37,082 nt of DNA from an uncultured Mucilaginibacter sp. (GTDB lineage Bacteria > Bacteroidota > Bacteroidia > Sphingobacteriales > Sphingobacteriaceae). Below, piece after piece: positions 9,064-18,310 of the stretch. Numbering within the stretch: the stretch's first letter is position 1; each line of letters opens with the position of its first letter. The position numbers and the translations under genes are program-made. The notes below the pieces were generated by a model that was not told where the DNA came from, ran no database searches, and worked only from the letters and a program-made list of their open reading frames with translations. The DNA lies in assembly GCF_937859865.1 (NCBI RefSeq), contig NZ_CALMAT010000150.1:24123-61204 (forward strand), given 5' to 3'.

Positions 9064-9897
9064 ATGTTATCTGTAATTATTCCAACCTATAACCGCAATG
9101 ATTTGTTAACGCTTTGCCTGGATTGTCTCGATCCAAAATATCAAACGTTAAGTTCTGATCAATACGAAGTAATTGTAACTGATGATGGCAAAAACCAACA
9201 GGCCAAACAACTGCTAAAAGAAAATTACTCTTGGGCAAAATGGGTAGCGGGGACACAAAAAGGGCCGGCAGCAAACAGAAATTCGGGTGCAAAAAATGCA
9301 CAAGGAGAATGGTTGGTTTTTATAGATGATGATTGCTTGCCGGCTAAACAAATTTTAGAAGTTTATCATAACGCATTGTCTGGTTATCCAAATACTTTGG
9401 TTTTTGAAGGATGTATCAAAGTCGACCGCGAACAACAAAGTTTGGCAGAAGAATCTCCGGTTAATGAAACCGGCGGCTACTTGTGGTCTTGTAATTTCAT
9501 GATCAACAAAAATTTTTTTTTAAATACTTTACAAGGTTTTGATGAGCAATTTCCTTACGCAGCAATGGAAGATGTGGACTTGGATTACCGGCTCCATCTG
9601 AAAAACATCAAAAAAAATTTTCTAAAAGATGCCATAGTCATTCATCCATGGAGGGTACAAAAAGATATGTATCAAATTACAAAGCAGAGGTTTTTATCTA
9701 CCTTGTACTTTTTGAAAAAGCATCCCGAAAAGAAAAAGGAAATAAACAGCAAGTATTATTTAATTGCATTTTATAATTCATTCATAAAAAACACTTTAAA
9801 AAATGCTGCAGCTTACCAATTTAAAGGCATTTTTAGTAAAATAACTTATGATTTTATGCAATTATACTTTTCTGTTTATATGGCAATTAATAAATAA
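9064..9897 (+). CDS. Family 2 glycosyltransferase
   Basis: 277 aa, short for GT2. MLSVIIPTYNRNDLLTLCLD, then YEVIVTDDGKN (DD at 40-41), a G-PAANRNSGAKNA segment that positions the donor, and WLVFIDDDC (DDD at 88-90). The later block YAAMEDVDLDYRL resembles the glycosyl-acceptor ED motif of GT2 and GT27-like proteins. The C-terminus (KGIFSKITYDFMQLYFSVYM) is amphipathic. Substrate unknown. The 106-base gap after it (9898-10003) holds only diverged, doubtful element-like words (near 9955 and 9991). Confidence 0.87.
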   Translation: MLSVIIPTYNRNDLLTLCLDCLDPKYQTLSSDQYEVIVTDDGKNQQAKQLLKENYSWAKWVAGTQKGPAANRNSGAKNAQGEWLVFIDDDCLPAKQILEVYHNALSGYPNTLVFEGCIKVDREQQSLAEESPVNETGGYLWSCNFMINKNFFLNTLQGFDEQFPYAAMEDVDLDYRLHLKNIKKNFLKDAIVIHPWRVQKDMYQITKQRFLSTLYFLKKHPEKKKEINSKYYLIAFYNSFIKNTLKNAAAYQFKGIFSKITYDFMQLYFSVYMAINK

Positions 9898-10003
9898 TTT
9901 GCTATTTGTATATTTATATCCCGTTTTTTTATAAAACTACTTATTGAATAAAGCAGTATAAAGCATTGTTTAGGCCTTTTTTTTAAAAAACAAAAAAAGT
10001 ATT

Positions 10004-11248
10004 TTGATCAAAAAAAACTTATTAAAATTTCTTAAAGCCGGCCTGAACAAATTTCGTAGGCTAAAAACAGTATTGGCTAAAGGAATAAATGTTTATTTAA
10101 TCAAGCCATTGCGTATCAATTCTAAATATATTGGAGGCCCAAAAGACACTTTACAAACATTTGAAGAAATTATCAATTATGTTGAACTGAAAAAGAAACA
10201 GGGAAAACAATATAATCATTGGCAATTTTTTAACAGCAATATTGAAATAAAAGAACCAGTATTTACTTTGGGCACACCTTTGCCAGGTGCAGAAGTTGCG
10301 ACTTATCAAACCAAAACTACCGAAGACGTTTTCTTAATGCCCAACATCAGGATTTATGCTAAAGATTTTTTTACACTAACGGAAGATGATTATTTATTGG
10401 CACCGGTATCTAATTATTATGGCAATGCAAAAAAATCTCACCCGGCTTTTAGTACGCTGTTTTTGCCAAAATGCAAAAAACTGAAAGGCCGTTCCATCAT
10501 TATCCGTGGCGGTGCTTATTGGCATAAAATGCAGGACGGGCTTCCGATGCTTTACTTGGCCGAACTGGCTGGTTATGATTTTAATAAAATAGATAACTTT
10601 ATAATTCAAGATAAAATAATAGATAAGAATAGTATTTTTACACGGGTTGGGATCCCGCTTGAAAAGCAGGTTAGATTATATGGGAAAGAAGATGCTTATG
10701 ATTGCGATGAACTAGTTTTTTCTTCCTGGTACAACAGGAAGGGAAATTGGTACAAAGATTATCTTTTAAAAATCATCAAACCTAATGCTGTTTTTACCCG
10801 TACTTTTTCGAAACGGATTTACATCAGCCGGTCGAAAGTAAATACAAGGCGGGTACTGAACGAAGACGAAATAGTAGTTTTTTTAAAAAAATATGGTTTT
10901 GAATGTATCCATAACGAAGACCTGAGCATAGACGAACAAATTTACTTATTTCAAAATGTTACAGATATTATTTCTTGTCATGGATCACAACTAACAAATA
11001 TTATATTTTGCCAACCCGGGACAAAAGTTTGCGAAATAAGACATGTAACCCATAGAATCCATTACCGTAAAGCATTTCATGATTTATCAAACGGCTTTGG
11101 TTTGGATTACTATTTATTATATACCAATCAAGGCGAACCATTTATAGACGAAGCAAACAATATGATAGAAACTGATACCCATATGTTTATCCCACTTGCG
11201 GATTTAAAACTGATGCTGGATAAAATGCAGTTAAAAGAAATTTTTTAA
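10004..11248 (+). CDS. Family 61 glycosyltransferase (DUF563)
   Basis: 414 aa. The C-terminal half carries the GT61 hallmarks: RIYISRSKVNTRRVLNEDEI (271-290), GFECIHNEDLSIDEQIYLFQ, and SCHGSQLTNIIFCQPGTKV (324-341), matching plant xylosyltransferases and EOGT-type enzymes. The middle has RGGAYWHKMQDGLPMLYLAE, the position of the conserved N/H-F-x-H-x-x-x-D in this family. The N-terminal 40 residues are basic. The TTG at 10004 is used as the start because no ATG occurs before residue 112. GT61 members occur in bacterial capsule loci; donor unknown. A diverged 12-mer (TAAAAACAGTAT, 10062-10073) lies near its 5' end. Confidence 0.82.
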   Translation: MIKKNLLKFLKAGLNKFRRLKTVLAKGINVYLIKPLRINSKYIGGPKDTLQTFEEIINYVELKKKQGKQYNHWQFFNSNIEIKEPVFTLGTPLPGAEVATYQTKTTEDVFLMPNIRIYAKDFFTLTEDDYLLAPVSNYYGNAKKSHPAFSTLFLPKCKKLKGRSIIIRGGAYWHKMQDGLPMLYLAELAGYDFNKIDNFIIQDKIIDKNSIFTRVGIPLEKQVRLYGKEDAYDCDELVFSSWYNRKGNWYKDYLLKIIKPNAVFTRTFSKRIYISRSKVNTRRVLNEDEIVVFLKKYGFECIHNEDLSIDEQIYLFQNVTDIISCHGSQLTNIIFCQPGTKVCEIRHVTHRIHYRKAFHDLSNGFGLDYYLLYTNQGEPFIDEANNMIETDTHMFIPLADLKLMLDKMQLKEIF

Positions 11249-11252
11249 TTCC

Positions 11253-12260
11253 ATGTCAGAGCCATTAGTTTCCGTTATCATTCCTACTTATAATTACACA
11301 AATTATATCTTAGAAGCTATTGACAGTATTTTAAGCCAAAATTATCCGCAAGATAAAATTGAAATAATTGTTGTTGACGATGGCTCAACAGACAACACTT
11401 TTGAGGTTTTAAAAGATTTGGTTGATAAAAACAGCATCCAATATTATTACCAGGAAAATAAAGGAAAAGCCAATGCTACTTTTAATGCCATACAAAGGTG
11501 TACCGGAAAATATGTCTTTAACTTGGACGCCGATGATTACTTTTTACAAAACAAAATTGCGGAATATGTCAAAGTTTTTGAAAGCGATCAGAGTATTGTA
11601 CATGTAGGAACAGCGGCCAAAGTATTGTACCAGCAAACAAATGTATTGGTAACAGAAAAACTGCCAAAAGACATTTTAGGGAAACCTTTGTATGGCAATT
11701 GGCTTTTGCAACGTTTTTACAGCAGCAATATGTTTTTTGGCGGAGGAACTACGTATTCGGCAAGGGCTTCGGTATTAAAAACTATCCAAATTCCGGACGA
11801 AGTAGACATGTATATTGATGAATTTTTAATATTGGCCATACTGCCTTTAGGCAAGAGTTTTTTTATAGAAAAACCTTTATCAGTTTGGCGGATGCACAAA
11901 GATAATTTTTCTGTTTTTGCAGAGCTAAAAGAAAACCAAATCAAAAAAGACAAAAGGTTGTTGCGATCTTCGGCGGCTGTTTTAAAATATCTTATTGAAA
12001 ACAACTTTGATCAAAAACTGATTACTATTTACAGTTTACAGGATGCCACCCGTCAAATGGCTTTTAAAGAATCAACTAACAACAAAAAAATAAGCGATAT
12101 TGTTGATTATGCTTTTAAAGTATTTTTTAAGATAAAACCTGGTTTAAGGTTGATTAATAAATACAATGTAATGAACCGTTTGATACCTTTAAACATCATG
12201 AAATTGGTAAAAAAATCATACCAACCAACAAGTATAACTTTTAATGCTGATATCAAATAA
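11253..12260 (+). CDS. Family 2 glycosyltransferase
   Basis: 335 aa, ATG start 4 bases after the previous stop. Classic GT2: VSVIIPTYNYTNYILEAIDS, IIVVDDGSTDNTFEVL (DDGST 42-46) and FNLDADDYF (D-A-D-D 92-95). Residues after about 190 contain LSVWRMHKDNFS, the R/H-W-x-x-x block common in this family. The N-terminal half is well conserved and the rest divergent. It probably adds one sugar to the repeat unit, linked to the GT61 gene in one transcript. Confidence 0.88.
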   Translation: MSEPLVSVIIPTYNYTNYILEAIDSILSQNYPQDKIEIIVVDDGSTDNTFEVLKDLVDKNSIQYYYQENKGKANATFNAIQRCTGKYVFNLDADDYFLQNKIAEYVKVFESDQSIVHVGTAAKVLYQQTNVLVTEKLPKDILGKPLYGNWLLQRFYSSNMFFGGGTTYSARASVLKTIQIPDEVDMYIDEFLILAILPLGKSFFIEKPLSVWRMHKDNFSVFAELKENQIKKDKRLLRSSAAVLKYLIENNFDQKLITIYSLQDATRQMAFKESTNNKKISDIVDYAFKVFFKIKPGLRLINKYNVMNRLIPLNIMKLVKKSYQPTSITFNADIK

Positions 12261-12308
12261 AAATAGTTTGAAACTTTGTTTCTTGCAAAAATACGCTCTC
12301 TTTCATAG

Positions 12309-13418
12309 ATGAAAACTACTTATATTGTAACACCAAATTACCTGCCAGATATTTGTGGCATTGGAGATTACACTAGTTTTTTATTTAAAAATTTACAGGA
12401 AAAAAATGTTGATGTACATATCATTACTTTTTCACAAGATGCAACAGAAAGTGAACAGGTACATGTAATCCAAAAAGGCGAAGAGGAAAAAGCTGCTTCC
12501 TGGCTTAAATTTTTAAAACCGCCAACAGAAGTTAACACCATCATTTTTCAGTACGAACCTTATTCGTTCAGTAAAATTGGTATTCCTTTATATTTGATCT
12601 ATATTGTTTTAGTTTTAAGGATTAAAGGATATAAGCTTGCCGTTATGTTTCATGAGGTAGCAACAAGGTTATACATTTTAAACCCAAAAAAAATCACCGT
12701 CAGCCTTTTACAACTTGTTACTGCTTATTTCATTACGGCATTGTCTTCGGCACGGACAACTTCGACTACTTTTAATGCCAAACAATTAAAGCCCTTTCAT
12801 TTCACGTTTTTGCCCATCCCAAGCAATTTTACCAAAAACAACAACATTGGCCAAACCAATAACAATTTGCCTGCTATTGGTTGCTTTGCCAACCGTGTAG
12901 ATTCTTTTTTTGCAGAAGTTGTAGATCAAATTTTAAAAAACAATTTGGGCACAGTACTTTTGATAGGCAAACAAAGTAAGGCCAATAATGATGTTTGGAC
13001 GAAACATAACTTTTATAACAGGCCGGGTTTAACTATTACCGGTACTTTATCACCCGATGGCATAGAAAAATATTTTGACAGCCTTGATATATTTATCCAT
13101 ATGGAAAAGGTTGATGCACACGGAAGAGGCGGCGCATCATTAAAAAACGGAAGTTTGGCAGCGGCTTTGAATTGGGGTTTGCCGGTAATTACCTCAAAAG
13201 GCGACATGACAGATGAAAACGCACTGCAAAATAAAGTAAATATTTTATTTGTAAATAACCCAAACCGAACAGAAGACTGGGCTGAAGCTGTTGAAATGTT
13301 AAACAACAACCAGGATTTAAAAAAACTAATACAAAAAAATGCTGCTTCTTTTTATGAACATACTTTAAGCTGGCCTGTCATCACCCAAAAATATATTGGT
13401 ATTTTAAACAACATTTAA
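12309..13418 (+). CDS. GT4-like glycosyltransferase
   Basis: 369 aa. The N-terminal TYIVTPNYLPDICGIGDYTS is a GT-B acceptor half with the glycine-rich G-I-G-D-Y loop seen in WcaI/GumH-type enzymes. The C-terminal half includes FANRVDSFF, GTVLLIGKQS and SLDIFIHMEKVDAHGRGGAS, then GLPVITSKGD. The usual E-x7-E is replaced by a V-D-A-H-G-R-G-G-A-S segment, so donor specificity may be unusual. ATG at 12309. The 73-base gap after it carries an element copy. Confidence 0.75.
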   Translation: MKTTYIVTPNYLPDICGIGDYTSFLFKNLQEKNVDVHIITFSQDATESEQVHVIQKGEEEKAASWLKFLKPPTEVNTIIFQYEPYSFSKIGIPLYLIYIVLVLRIKGYKLAVMFHEVATRLYILNPKKITVSLLQLVTAYFITALSSARTTSTTFNAKQLKPFHFTFLPIPSNFTKNNNIGQTNNNLPAIGCFANRVDSFFAEVVDQILKNNLGTVLLIGKQSKANNDVWTKHNFYNRPGLTITGTLSPDGIEKYFDSLDIFIHMEKVDAHGRGGASLKNGSLAAALNWGLPVITSKGDMTDENALQNKVNILFVNNPNRTEDWAEAVEMLNNNQDLKKLIQKNAASFYEHTLSWPVITQKYIGILNNI

Positions 13419-13446
13419 ATTATCATTAGCAAACAAAATATAGGTG

Positions 13447-13458
13447 TAAAAGAAGTAT
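13447..13458 (+). repeat. TAAAAGAAG(C/T)AT element, T variant
   Basis: Exact TAAAAGAAGTAT, preceded by CAAAATATAGGTG, in the gap between two GT4 genes. Confidence 0.9.
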
Positions 13459-13509
13459 TGCATCAATATTAGTTGAAAATATACATAAACCTTGTTCTAT
13501 AATATTAAT

Positions 13510-14580
13510 TTGAAAATACTGTTTTTATCACATAATTTTTACCCATACATTGGCGGGATCGAAGCTAACTCGGATATTCTGTCTCGTGCTTTTTTTAAAG
13601 CCGGCCATGAAGTCCGTGTTTTAACCTGGACAAAGTTTTCGGGCGAAAACAACTTCCCTTTCCCAATTGTAAGAAATCCATCTGTATTCCGGTTGTTAAA
13701 AGAACATCAATGGGCGGATGTTGTATTTGAAAATAACCCTTGTTTACGTTTGGCCTGGCCAAACTTGATTTTTAAACATATTTCCGTTATCGCTTTGAAC
13801 ACCTGGGTTTCTCGTATTGACGGAGAAACGGGTATCCACGGAAAAATAGGTTTGCAAGACCGCTTAAAGTTTTTGTGGTTTAAACGTGCATCCAAGGTAA
13901 TAGCTGTAAGTGATGCCATTAGGAAACACAGTTTTCCACCGGCCATTGTCATCGGCAACCCTTATCAGTCAGACGTTTTTAAAATTATTCCTAATATTAT
14001 CAAGAGCGAAGCATTTGTTTTTCTTGGGAGATTGGTATCAAATAAAGGTGCAGACGAAGCAATAAAAGCAGTGCAAAAATTGATAGTGATGGATCAAAAA
14101 GAACACTTTTTAACTTTTAAGCCTACTTTAACCATCATTGGAGACGGGCCAGAAAAACCAAAGCTGGAGAAACTGGCCACCGATCTGGGCTTAGCAGCAT
14201 TTGTAAACTTTGTTGGCCCTCTTCGGGGCAATGATATTGCAGTTTGTTTAAACAAACATCGTTATATGCTCGTGCCATCGTTATGGGAAGAACCTTTTGG
14301 CAATGTTGTTTTAGAAGGAATGGCTTGTGGCTGCCTGCCCATCGTTTCGAATGGCGGCGGATTGCCCGATGCAATCGGAAACGCGGGCATTAGTTTTAAG
14401 CGTGGCGATACTGAAGCAATGGTTTTGTGCATAAAAAGAGTACTGCAAAACCCGGAATTAGAGCAACAGCTTCGTAGTGCTGCCAAAAGCCACCTTGCTA
14501 AACATTATCCTGATATAGTTTCACAACGTTACTTGGAAGTGATTGAAAAAGCCGCAAAAAGTACGTTTAAAGCAAATTAA
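13510..14580 (+). CDS. Family 4 glycosyltransferase
   Basis: 356 aa from the TTG at 13510, giving MKILFLSHNFYPYIGGIEAN, the expected GT4 N-terminus; another TTG at 13492 would add six residues. GT-B acceptor loop Y-P-Y-I-G-G-I-E; donor half starts about FVFLGRLVSNKGADEAI; E-E-P-F-G-N-V-V-L-E (about 259-268) is the E-x7-E motif, followed by GMACGCLPIVSNGGGLPD. Retaining transferase, probably peripheral. Its TAA stop shares one base with the ATG of the next gene, so they are tightly coupled. Confidence 0.88.
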   Translation: MKILFLSHNFYPYIGGIEANSDILSRAFFKAGHEVRVLTWTKFSGENNFPFPIVRNPSVFRLLKEHQWADVVFENNPCLRLAWPNLIFKHISVIALNTWVSRIDGETGIHGKIGLQDRLKFLWFKRASKVIAVSDAIRKHSFPPAIVIGNPYQSDVFKIIPNIIKSEAFVFLGRLVSNKGADEAIKAVQKLIVMDQKEHFLTFKPTLTIIGDGPEKPKLEKLATDLGLAAFVNFVGPLRGNDIAVCLNKHRYMLVPSLWEEPFGNVVLEGMACGCLPIVSNGGGLPDAIGNAGISFKRGDTEAMVLCIKRVLQNPELEQQLRSAAKSHLAKHYPDIVSQRYLEVIEKAAKSTFKAN

Positions 14581-15818
14581 TGAAAGTAATTATTTCGCAC
14601 CCTACCGGTAATGCTTTTTTTCGTGCCGCTGCACTCGGCCTTTATAAAGCCAATATGCTTGCCGGTTTCAGAACCACTGTAGCCACCTTTCCCGGTAATG
14701 TATTTGATAAACTGAGCACCTTTGGCCCTTTTGCAGAATTTAACAGAAGACATTATGACCCGGCATTGGCACCATACACAAAAGTATGGCCCTGGCACGA
14801 ACTTGGACGGTTCGCCGCTACGAAAGCAGGTTTTAAAAATCTGGTTAAACACGAAACCGGAATATTTAGTGTAGATGGTGTTTACCAAAATTTGGATAAA
14901 AGGGTAGCTAAAAGCTTAAAACAACTATCTGCTGAAGGAACCAACGCTGTTTATGCTTACGAAGACGGTGCCATATTTTCTTTTCGCGAAGCCAAAAAAC
15001 TACAACTTAAGTGTTTATATGATTTGCCTATTGGCTATTGGCGGGCATCAAAACGGCTTTTAGAAATAGAAAGTGAACGTTGGCCGGAATGGGCTGCAAC
15101 TTTAACCGGATTAGAAGATTCGAAAGAAAAATTAGAACGAAAAGACGAAGAGCTTCGTTTAGCAGATAAAATTTTTGTTGCCAGCCAATTTACGGCAAAC
15201 ACGCTTAAAGACTATCCCGGTAAATTAGCGCCTGTTGAAGTTATCCCTTATGCGTTTCCGCCGGTTGCCAGTTCCCGTAATTACGATTTAGGTTCGGTTT
15301 CCAAACCACTAAAATTACTTTTTGTAGGTGGATTGTCGCAAAGAAAAGGAATAGCTGATCTTTTTGCTGTGGCTGATAAACTTAAAAACCATGTCGAATT
15401 AACTGTTATTGGAAAAAAATCAACTGATCTATGTCCTGCTTTAAATGCGGCACTAGCAAAATACCGATGGATTCCAAGCTTGCCACACCACAAGATTTTA
15501 GAACTGATGCGCGAACATGACGTGCTTGTTTTTCCTTCCCTGTTTGAAGGTTTTGGATTGGTGATTACAGAATCCATGTCTCAAGGTACGCCGGTCATCA
15601 CAACAGATCGTACTGCCGGCCCGGATTTAATCAAACACGGAGAAAACGGCTGGCTGGTGGAAGCCGGTTCAACAGAAGCACTTCAAAAATCAATTGAAGA
15701 ATTGTTAAGTAAAAAAAGTATTATTGCTGAGATTGGACGTCAGGCTATGGATACAGCAAGTAAAAGGACGTGGGAGGTTTATGGTATAGAGCTTGCAAAA
15801 TCAATTAACAAGTTATAA
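14580..15818 (+). CDS. Family 4 glycosyltransferase
   Basis: 412 aa, ATG overlapping the previous stop by one base. The N-terminus MKVIISHPTGNAFFRAAALG lacks the usual glycine loop, suggesting an unusual acceptor half. The donor half is standard: PLKLLFVGGLSQRKGIADL, then L-F-E-G-F-G-L-V-I-T-E (about 321-331) and SMSQGTPVITTDRTAGPDLI. The latter segment is common in GT4 proteins of capsule and exopolysaccharide loci. Acceptor and donor are not assignable. A one-mismatch 12-mer (15710-15721) lies near the end. Confidence 0.87.
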   Translation: MKVIISHPTGNAFFRAAALGLYKANMLAGFRTTVATFPGNVFDKLSTFGPFAEFNRRHYDPALAPYTKVWPWHELGRFAATKAGFKNLVKHETGIFSVDGVYQNLDKRVAKSLKQLSAEGTNAVYAYEDGAIFSFREAKKLQLKCLYDLPIGYWRASKRLLEIESERWPEWAATLTGLEDSKEKLERKDEELRLADKIFVASQFTANTLKDYPGKLAPVEVIPYAFPPVASSRNYDLGSVSKPLKLLFVGGLSQRKGIADLFAVADKLKNHVELTVIGKKSTDLCPALNAALAKYRWIPSLPHHKILELMREHDVLVFPSLFEGFGLVITESMSQGTPVITTDRTAGPDLIKHGENGWLVEAGSTEALQKSIEELLSKKSIIAEIGRQAMDTASKRTWEVYGIELAKSINKL

Positions 15819-15919
15819 ATATTAGTATATGATTAGGTTTATCAGTAAACAGCAATATAAGATTCCAAATAGCGGGTCTTACAATAAAAAATTTTATGTT
15901 TATCTTTAATGTTAAATAA

Positions 15920-16798
15920 ATGAGTTCAACAGAAACTATATCAATTGTATTAGCAAGTGATAATCATTATGCTGTGATGATTGCAGCATTAATTAAGTCA
16001 ATTGAAATACATCATAAATCAAATGAACTATTGTTGTTTCTAATAATAGACGATGGGATTTCGAATAAAAACAAAATTAAAATACAAAATTCTGTTGACC
16101 TAAAAACAACTACTTTGCAATGGATAAAGTCTGAGGATATATTGTCAAAAGAAATTAAACTCCCTACTGATAGATCAACTTTCCCATTTACTGCCTATTT
16201 TAGATTATATGCACCATATATAGCAGCACCAGATTGTAAAAAATTAATTTACATGGATGTTGATATGATTGTTTATGACGACATATCGAACTTGTACAAC
16301 GTTGATATTGGAGATAATGTAGTAGGTGCTGTACAAGATTACATGTTAATAGCAAAGCATGGCATCCCAAATTATAAGGAATTAAATATTTCATCAGAAA
16401 CAAAGTATTTTAACTCAGGATTACTATTAATTAATCCAAAAAAATGGATTGAATTAAATATTATCAATTATGTAATTGATTGTTTAATCATAAACAAAAA
16501 ACACGTGATTTATCCAGATCAATACGGCTTAAATATTGTTTTACAAGATCGATGGCATGAGCTTGATCGTATTTGGAACTGTAGCCCTTTATTCGATTTT
16601 CCACCAAATCCAAGTATTGTACACTTTTTGGATATAAAGCCAATTTTCAAATCTTGCTTTGCACAAGAAAAATATAAAGAAGAATTTTTTCGATTACTAA
16701 GTTTAACAGCATTTAATGCTTTCAAGCCTATAAGTGATTATCAAAGATTATTTAAAAAGGCATTCACAAAAGCTAAAAAAATACTTAATAACAAGTAG
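15920..16798 (+). CDS. Family 8 glycosyltransferase
   Basis: 292 aa, the usual GT8 size. SIVLASDNHYAVMIAALIKS (N-terminal, GT8 A-S-D-x-x-Y block), FRLYAPYIAAPDCKKLIYMD followed by VDMIVYDD (metal-binding D-x-D near residue 113), YFNSGLLLINPKKW, and YPDQYGLNIVLQDRWHELD. These are the blocks of LgtC/RfaJ-like galactosyl/glucosyltransferases, retaining enzymes using UDP-sugars. A hand-counted sample line is about 30% GC. Neither this gene, the next, nor the gaps around them contain an exact 12-mer copy. ATG at 15920; the 101-base gap before it shows nothing further. Confidence 0.88.
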   Translation: MSSTETISIVLASDNHYAVMIAALIKSIEIHHKSNELLLFLIIDDGISNKNKIKIQNSVDLKTTTLQWIKSEDILSKEIKLPTDRSTFPFTAYFRLYAPYIAAPDCKKLIYMDVDMIVYDDISNLYNVDIGDNVVGAVQDYMLIAKHGIPNYKELNISSETKYFNSGLLLINPKKWIELNIINYVIDCLIINKKHVIYPDQYGLNIVLQDRWHELDRIWNCSPLFDFPPNPSIVHFLDIKPIFKSCFAQEKYKEEFFRLLSLTAFNAFKPISDYQRLFKKAFTKAKKILNNK

Positions 16799-16873
16799 CA
16801 AACTTTTGAAGAAAGATACAAAACTTGTGATGTGTATTTACAAATATTATTTTTTTTAAAATAAATATTAATA

Positions 16874-18268
16874 ATGGATATTAAAATACTTAATACTAGT
16901 TATTCAACTATTACTTTACCTAATAGCTTTAAAGTAAAAAAACAAGATCCAAATTTAATAATTAAGCAAGGAATTTATATTTATTTTTTATTATTAATTT
17001 TAGAAGGGGCTTTAAGAAAATGGTTCTTACCTGGACTATCAGGTCCATTACTAATCATTCGCGATCCTGTTGCAATATGGTTAGTATATATAACTTGGAG
17101 AAGAGGTATACTAAAGGCTAATATTTATTTAAGTGTGATAGTTGTCATCGGATTCGTAAGTATTTTTACTACTTTACTACTTGGTCATGGAAACTTAATT
17201 GTTACTTTATTTGGGGCCAGAGTATTATTGTTTCACTTTCCGATAATTTTTGTTATTGGGAAAGTCTTTAACCGTGAAGATTTGATTAAAGTAGGTAAAA
17301 TAGCCTTATGGATATCTATACCAATGACAGTTTTATTAGCATTACAATTTTATAGTCCTCAAACTGCTTGGGTAAATCGTGGTGTTGGTGGTGATATGAA
17401 GGGTGCCGGTTATACTGGTGCACTTGGATACTCAAGGCCTCCCGGAACTTTTTCTTTTACAACAGGCGTAACTATGTTTTATAGTTTACTCGCTCCATAT
17501 ATATTTTATTTCTGGCTTTATCCCAAAAACGTAAACCGGTTACTGCTAATAGCTTCAACTTTAGCTTTATTAGGTGCTATTCCTTTTTCTATAAGCAGGG
17601 GTTTATTTTTTCAGGTATTATTAACAGCCATATTTACAATATTAGCTACATTTAGAAAACCACAATATATAGGTAAGCTTATATTAGTTCTAATTACGGT
17701 CTTTATAGCTTTTTTAGTATTAAGTCAAACCAATGTATTTCAAAAATCTATTGAAGCATTTACCACCCGTCTCACAACTGCATCTAAGGATGAAGGCGGG
17801 GTAAAAGGTACACTAGTAAGACGTCAAATAGGTGGATTACTTTTAGCCCTTGTAGGTGCTCCAGATTTTAACCCACCTTTTTTTGGTTATGGCATAGGAA
17901 TGGGCACTAATGTTGGCGGTCAATTATTAGGGGGAGGGAGTGGTAAACTATACCTTATTGCTGAAGGTGAATGGGAAAGGACAATAGGAGAAATTGGATA
18001 TTTATTTGGGCTTACTGTGATTTTTATAAGGTTAGGATTTACGCTTAAACTTTTCATAGGAAGTTATAAGAGGTTGGCTGCCGGAGATTTACTACCATGG
18101 CTTCTTTTAAGTTATGCAATTTTAGAAGTTTCACAAGGAAATTGGGCACAACCAACCTCGCTTGGATTTTCCGTTTTTGATGGTGGATTAGTTTTAGCCT
18201 CTTTAAATCCAAGTAGTATTAAAAAAGCAGTAAGGTATAGGGCTATCAACAGCGAAGCCCTTGCTTAA
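16874..18268 (+). CDS. Wzy/O-antigen-ligase-like membrane protein
   Basis: 464 aa, polytopic, with about ten hydrophobic segments (roughly 34-49, 56-75, 84-103, 108-130, 142-160, 200-216, 222-240, 243-261, 267-285 and a C-terminal group). E-G-A-L-R-K-W-F-L-P-G (44-54) and LLIIRDPVAIW are characteristic of a Bacteroidota group of O-antigen polymerase/ligase-like proteins. R-P-P-G-T-F (188-193) and I-S-R-G (240-243) resemble the arginine-containing loops of Wzy/WaaL. It would polymerise repeat units, or ligate glycan, on the periplasmic face. Polymerase versus ligase cannot be separated here. Its base composition matches the GT8 gene, and the pair looks like one acquired block. Confidence 0.78.
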   Translation: MDIKILNTSYSTITLPNSFKVKKQDPNLIIKQGIYIYFLLLILEGALRKWFLPGLSGPLLIIRDPVAIWLVYITWRRGILKANIYLSVIVVIGFVSIFTTLLLGHGNLIVTLFGARVLLFHFPIIFVIGKVFNREDLIKVGKIALWISIPMTVLLALQFYSPQTAWVNRGVGGDMKGAGYTGALGYSRPPGTFSFTTGVTMFYSLLAPYIFYFWLYPKNVNRLLLIASTLALLGAIPFSISRGLFFQVLLTAIFTILATFRKPQYIGKLILVLITVFIAFLVLSQTNVFQKSIEAFTTRLTTASKDEGGVKGTLVRRQIGGLLLALVGAPDFNPPFFGYGIGMGTNVGGQLLGGGSGKLYLIAEGEWERTIGEIGYLFGLTVIFIRLGFTLKLFIGSYKRLAAGDLLPWLLLSYAILEVSQGNWAQPTSLGFSVFDGGLVLASLNPSSIKKAVRYRAINSEALA

Positions 18269-18310
18269 TATTTTATTTAAAAACGATTTCAAATCAGCTA
18301 AAATTATCTT

